A stretch of 64,000 bases of DNA from Aulostomus chinensis. Its lineage: Eukaryota > Chordata > Actinopteri > Syngnathiformes > Aulostomidae. Within the stretch, counting starts at the first letter, position 1; every line of letters begins with the position of its first letter. The DNA is taken from the NCBI GenBank assembly GCA_037954235.1, contig JBBMOA010000010.1:24526529-24590528 (forward strand). Direction: 5' to 3'. Positions 26,801 to 32,800 of the stretch are shown here, one piece after another. Below the pieces are notes generated by a model. The model ran no database searches. It saw only the letters and a list, made by a program, of their open reading frames with translations, and was not told the DNA's origin. Made by a program: the position numbers and the translations under genes.

Positions 26801-29800
26801 AAGCATGTCATTTCCAGGCGTGGGACTGTGGCCTGCTTGTCTTTAATTAGCTGGACTACTCAGTGGCCACAACCTCCCTGGCCTCCTTATGTCCTGGTCT
26901 GGATGAAACTCAGAAATATGTAGAGTAAATGTGTCCTGTAAATCAAGTCTCTACAACTCTTATATCATGGACATGGACATGAGGGGGGGGGGGGTTTCAG
27001 AGGAATATTGAGAACACAAGAGGGGTCAGTATTTTACTTCTTCAGGAAGGCAACAGAGAATTGGCCTGAGGTTAAGATGTTTAATTTCCACTGAGGACAA
27101 CAGGGGTTTTGCTAGATTATTCTAAGGCCACTTATTGATCCGGTTCATCAATGTTCTTCCCTTTCATTAACTAAGCTTTCATCAGGAAGATGGAAAGAGT
27201 GAAAAAAGACAATAAAAGAGGAGAAGTAGATATATTGATGGTGTATTGGCAGGTGTCCCTAATCTTTCTCCCCAAACCAATCTAAAGATTGCTGTCTTGT
27301 GGAGAAAATTAAGAAATGATTGCAAAGGGTAGCCATGTGAAAATGAAGTATCTGTGTTTGCGAATGGGGGTTGGCACACAAAAAGAATTGCTTTCTCTGC
27401 TGCACCGACTGCTGGGATTGACATTAATATGGCTGACCTCACTACAGAAAAGCTCTTTTGCCCCTCTTCACGAAAATCACCCCCCTGGTCCCAATTCCCA
27501 ACCCGTTCTGCATCACTGGTGAGCCGCCACCAAAGACCAACGTACTCACTGTCATTCCACCCAGTCCTCCTCCTCCATGCACCAAGCCTCCTCCTTCCCT
27601 CTCTTCTCTCACAAAACTCCCAACATTCCCATTAGTTTGGCGTTAAATGGCCCCTGTGTTCCTCTGAATCTCAAGAGGCTTATGGGGGAGATCCCAGCCC
27701 CCAGTTCTCCTGAATGGTTCCTTTTTAAATGTTCACACTCTGTGACCAGCTGCTTTATATTCTAACTGTGTTAATAAGCCGTCCAATGGAAAGGGTCACA
27801 AGAGACACATAGATGGTCCTATAGGTTCACAAATAGTCCAAAAACATGAAGGGAGACAGAGCTCATGAGAAAAGCCACTTGTGTAGGGCAAATGAGATTG
27901 ATTGTAGAGTTGAGCTCCCACGTGTACAACTCTAGATCTGTTATGGATTTTTACATTTCTTTTGATTAGAAATCAATCAGCTAATTGAGAGGGAAAAGTC
28001 GAAAGTGATGTAGTAGCATTAAAGCTGGAGGCTATTACAGCGACCTGGCTGGGCTCAATTGCATTTGAATCAAGTTGCACAATAACCTGGAATAGAAATT
28101 CATTTAGAATAGATGTCCAAGAAATTCATTTAGAATAGACGTCCAAGAAATTCATTTAGAATGGCTGTCGAAGGGGGCTGCAAATGAAATATCGGGCCAA
28201 GTGAGCAGGGTGTCTTACCGTGGACGGTGAGCGTGGCAGATGCCTCAGCTTTGCCCACCATGTTCTCTGCCACGCATGTGTAGGATCCTACGTCAGCCGA
28301 GGTCAGTCGACGGATCTTCAGGGTGTGGTCCTCGCGAATCTCGTATCTTGATTAAATCAGACACAAATGAAGTATGTAGAAACAACGCAGACTAAAAATG
28401 CTGATAATGTCGACAAAAACAAACAGTGGATCGTAGAAAAGTTGGTATGTGAGCAAAGGGGACTAGTCGATGAGTCACACCTTCCTTTGGGCAGGTCTCC
28501 ATCGTCTTTCCTCCAGCGTACAGTGGGAACTGGGTCACCACGGGCCTCACACCTGAACTCTACACTTTGGTCCACCAAAACCACCTGGCTGCCCGGGCGG
28601 CGCACAAAGCTGGGACGCTCTGTGTAGACAAAAACAGCAAACATCACAAAGAGTGGGGTGCAGTAATGCTGGAAAATTATTTTTGATTAAGTTAATGTCA
28701 TGAAATCTGCAGCTTTTATTTCCTCAATAAATACTGGCTTTATTCTTCATGGACAAAATGAATTAAATGCAAAATTGGATAAAACCCATAGCGGGAAAAG
28801 CCATCCTGGAGAGGAGCTTAGTTTAAATTGTGGGTCACGTAAAGTGTCCTGTTGTGTGTAATATGACTAAATGAAATTTCTATCTCGATTTGAAGCACAA
28901 CATGAGAGCTGTGGGACAGTTAAGGTTTTAATTTCACACAAAAAGCCACACAAGCCTTGGCTGTAAAAATCAAACCCTTTCTTTCATCTAGTTAACCCAA
29001 TTAAGGCCAAGTCTCTGGTCACTGGTCCCAGCATCCCCACAGCACGTCCAGTGTTTATTTTTCATATTCACTGAGGCAAAACACATTCCTTCAGACTAAA
29101 GTGGTCACAAAAACTAACAAAGATGGCTGATGATTAACCACAGTGTCTAGCTGATGATAGTCAGGCAAAACAAAACCCAAGAGCCTTAACAGTGTGATTT
29201 TATGTGTGCGTGATATAATTATTTATCTTTACAGAGCAAGCTTTGTTGTTTTTCCTTCTGACAGGCGATAAGAGGTCTCAGAGGAAAAGAGGGGGAGGAG
29301 GTGAGAAAGCTAGCTACAAAATCAGGAGTCTGGACATGGACACACAGTATAGAGGTTAGAGAGGTTAGAGGTCACTGATGGTGAAATAGAGTGCAGCTGA
29401 GGTCAGTGTGGGATTCATATTTAAGTGTGAGATTGGAGGTCATCTCACACTCCGTCTGATAAGGGTTAGTGACACCATTTAGTTCCCTGGGAGCTGGACA
29501 ATCAAAGCTGGACATCTGGATTCTGGCTCACCGCAGACCATCAGAGAAAAAAACCCAACACAACAACAAAAAAACTGAATGTGAATATTTACAGGCTGTG
29601 TGTGGAGAGACAGTGTTTATTTACCGAGCACTGTAAGTTCTGCTATTTCACTTTCCCGTTCTCCAACCATGTTTGTACCGACACAGACGTACTTCCCAGC
29701 ATCGCTCTTCCTCGCATTTGTGATCATCAGCTTCCCTCCACGTATCTGAGGCATAAAACAGGGGTGATAAACTGAATGTGGAGAGGAAACACTGCAATAT

Positions 29801-29816
29801 TTAAGAAAGGGAGAGC

Positions 29817-29858
<42 letters not shown>

Positions 29859-32800
29859 GAGGTTTGGGGAATGTTTTTGACACGGAGAACAAATAAAAGA
29901 GCACAGCTGAAACATTACAAAAAGTGCCTGATTACACTCAAGAATCCCTGAGAGTGTTTACTTACCAAAAGGTCATTACAGCACCACAATAAAATGTACT
30001 CACAAACACATAATGGCTTGGTGCTGAGGAGCTCTTTTTTTATTGGGCTTACAGAGCAGATCTATCTCTGTTACACGCTCTTCCCACTCAGTTTCCACTT
30101 TAAATGGTTTCTCCTCAAGATAAGCAAAGCCAAGAACTTTTTTCCAAGCCAACATAACCTCAAGTCCTACAGGGAACACCTGAGGCACTGCAGCTCTGCA
30201 AGAGCACCGGGACAATTTTGTCTATTATTGTAAGAAATATTTTTAAAAATAACATTTTTTTTCAGTGCGTGCATATAAGTGACAGCAAGTGAACAAACAT
30301 CCGCACACCCAGCAGTGAATCTGTGCTTGTCCAGGTGAATGTCATGTCTGTTATTTCCCAGGGCTTTGATTACAGGCCAGAGGAGGTTCTTTGTTCTCAG
30401 GCAGTCAGAAAAGGCAGCTCAGGCCCCAACACCGGCCCCTGGGTCCTTCTCTCAGCTGACAACCATGCCAGTCAGCACAGAGACACACAATAGCGTGGTG
30501 CGCCAATGATCTCTGAGTCTTGATGGGGCTTAAGGTTTAAAATGCACACATCAGCCTGCAAGACCAAGACCACCACCTGCAAGCATGTAATTGATACCGG
30601 CATTATAGAGGACTGTGGATGGAGACACTGATACAATGCAGAGATGTCTTCCTCAACCTCACACACCAAATTTCTTGGACACGATAGCAACCGTACATCC
30701 GTGTGTACGTGCAGCAGCCGGTGTAAATCTCAAGATTTCTTTGTCAACTTTGTAACCGGACACATTCTTCTGGGTCTGAAAGCAGCCCTCAACCCTGTTT
30801 AATATTCATGGTGAAACAGGAGGTAGAGGTTTTGAAGAGGCTGTGGAGGACGGCTGGTTTATTTAGGGCACCCCGTGGTGCTGGAAGGGTTTGAAGTATC
30901 ATTATGTTACTGTTTGTTTGAAGAAAGGCTTAACAGCTAAAACACTGTGACACTCACAAAGGCCTGAGGTCAAGGCAGGCCGTATAGCAGAAAGAGGGGG
31001 GTGTACTGTTGGTTCCGCAGGGCTTTGACATGAGGGTCCACTTAAGGCCCTGACCACTCTATCCATATTCTGTGTTTGTCTGTGGCAGTTTTCCCTTCCT
31101 CGGAGGGCATATTCAGAGTGCCAGAGCAGCAGGGACACTGAGAATTGAATAAATGAATGCAGTATTGGCTCTCTTTTTCTCTGCATGCATATCCTCTCCA
31201 CACACACCGCCCCAACAAGCTGACCATTATCCCTGCATTACAGGGAGATGGTTCTATCCTGTTGCTTTTTGTCTCATGTCATTTGGCAATGCTGATAATG
31301 CACCCCCCCCCCCTCCCCCATTCAGTGTGTGTCTTTGTATTCACACAACCATTCATTTCCAGGCTGATAATTAGCCACAACTATTGCACAAAAGGAGAAG
31401 GACAATGTCCTGCATTTTGGGGATTTATGATGCTGACTATTGCGCTAAGCGGACAATGGTCTAGGTTTAAATACTGGCATTTTTACTTTATCTGTCCCTC
31501 ATTGTTTCTGAAAGACCTGTTTGACAAAATGAAGCAAGCTGCTGCTGTCCTGGGTGATAGTGCTACCTCACATTTATGGCTCAGAGGGAAACTTGTCACA
31601 ACTCCCCTATATGAATGAATATATGTGGAACGTCACGCAACATGTCATCGGTGTTTACACACAGCAGAAGAAAACAGACAGGAAAACAGGGACAGCTGGC
31701 GCATCTTCCTCTGAAGTTCCCTCCCTCGTCTTTAAGCAGCAGCCACCGAAGCCGAGCTGACCCGTCCCTAGTTAGGAGCAACAGAGAGAAAAATCTCCAT
31801 CGCAGGTGGTTAGGTGCCTTGCTGCGCTCACCAGTTATCACCAAGGAGACTGCATGTTCCAGCATGCTGCATGGTGGAAAGAATGGATTTAGCCAAACCA
31901 AACACAGGCAGGATCAGGGGCCCTGTGATAATCTCGGCTGTTCATGACTTTATAGATAATTCACCCACTGCTGCCCCTTCCACTATTCATGCATACCAGA
32001 TACAGCATAAACGTACTCTAGCCTTCACCATGTGCTTATTTATTTTGTTCTACACCTTTAGTTGCTACTGTGGACATTAACAGACTCCCATCTGCCGTCA
32101 ATGCTACTTTGAAATACATTAGCACTTGTCGTGTAACTTCCCTGCAGTGTGCGCCTAAGTATGGTACGTACAAACAGGCCAAGCGTCTGCATGTTCCGCC
32201 CCTTTTCACTTGTGCCTTCGTGGGAGGGTTGAGAGAAAAGTGTCCCTGGTGCAAAAAATATGGAGGAGATGAATAAAGGAGAGACTGATAGTTAATGGAC
32301 TGCATTTATCCAGCGTTTTCTCCAAAGAGTTTTCATTCAACACTGATGGTGGAAGCTGCCACACAAGGTGCCAATCTACACATCAGGAGCAATTCGAGGT
32401 TCAGTGGTAAGTGAGGATAAAACCAGTGACCCTTCTGTTTCTACTCAGTCACTCTGAGCCAGCCCGCTGTAGTAACACATACTGTTGCATGAATGGAAAG
32501 TGCAAAAGTTTTGTTTCAGAGTTTCTCCACCTCCAAAAGCGGGTGTGTGTTTGGTCTGTGGATCAGGAGGAACTTCTAATGTCTCGTCATCTCTTTTTGA
32601 CTTCATCCATGTCACGTGTAGATTACATAGAGGACTTGGCCGCATTTTTCATTATTCTTTCAAAAAGCACCTGAGAGTGAATGATTGTGCTCAGTTGTGT
32701 GAGAGATCAGATGCAACTTTAGCAAACCGGCTTTAGATTGAACAGGACCAGCATGTGCTTCCTGCAGACTGGCCAGGACCGTTTACACTGCGCAGTACAG

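Noticed and set aside
28095..28172. Short regular direct repeats considered as a CRISPR-like array
   Set aside because: The copies are directly adjacent with no spacers, and the host is a vertebrate genome; it is a minisatellite.
31157..31618. 153-codon plus-strand open frame
   Set aside because: It runs through a C-run and has no recognisable motif; most likely chance.
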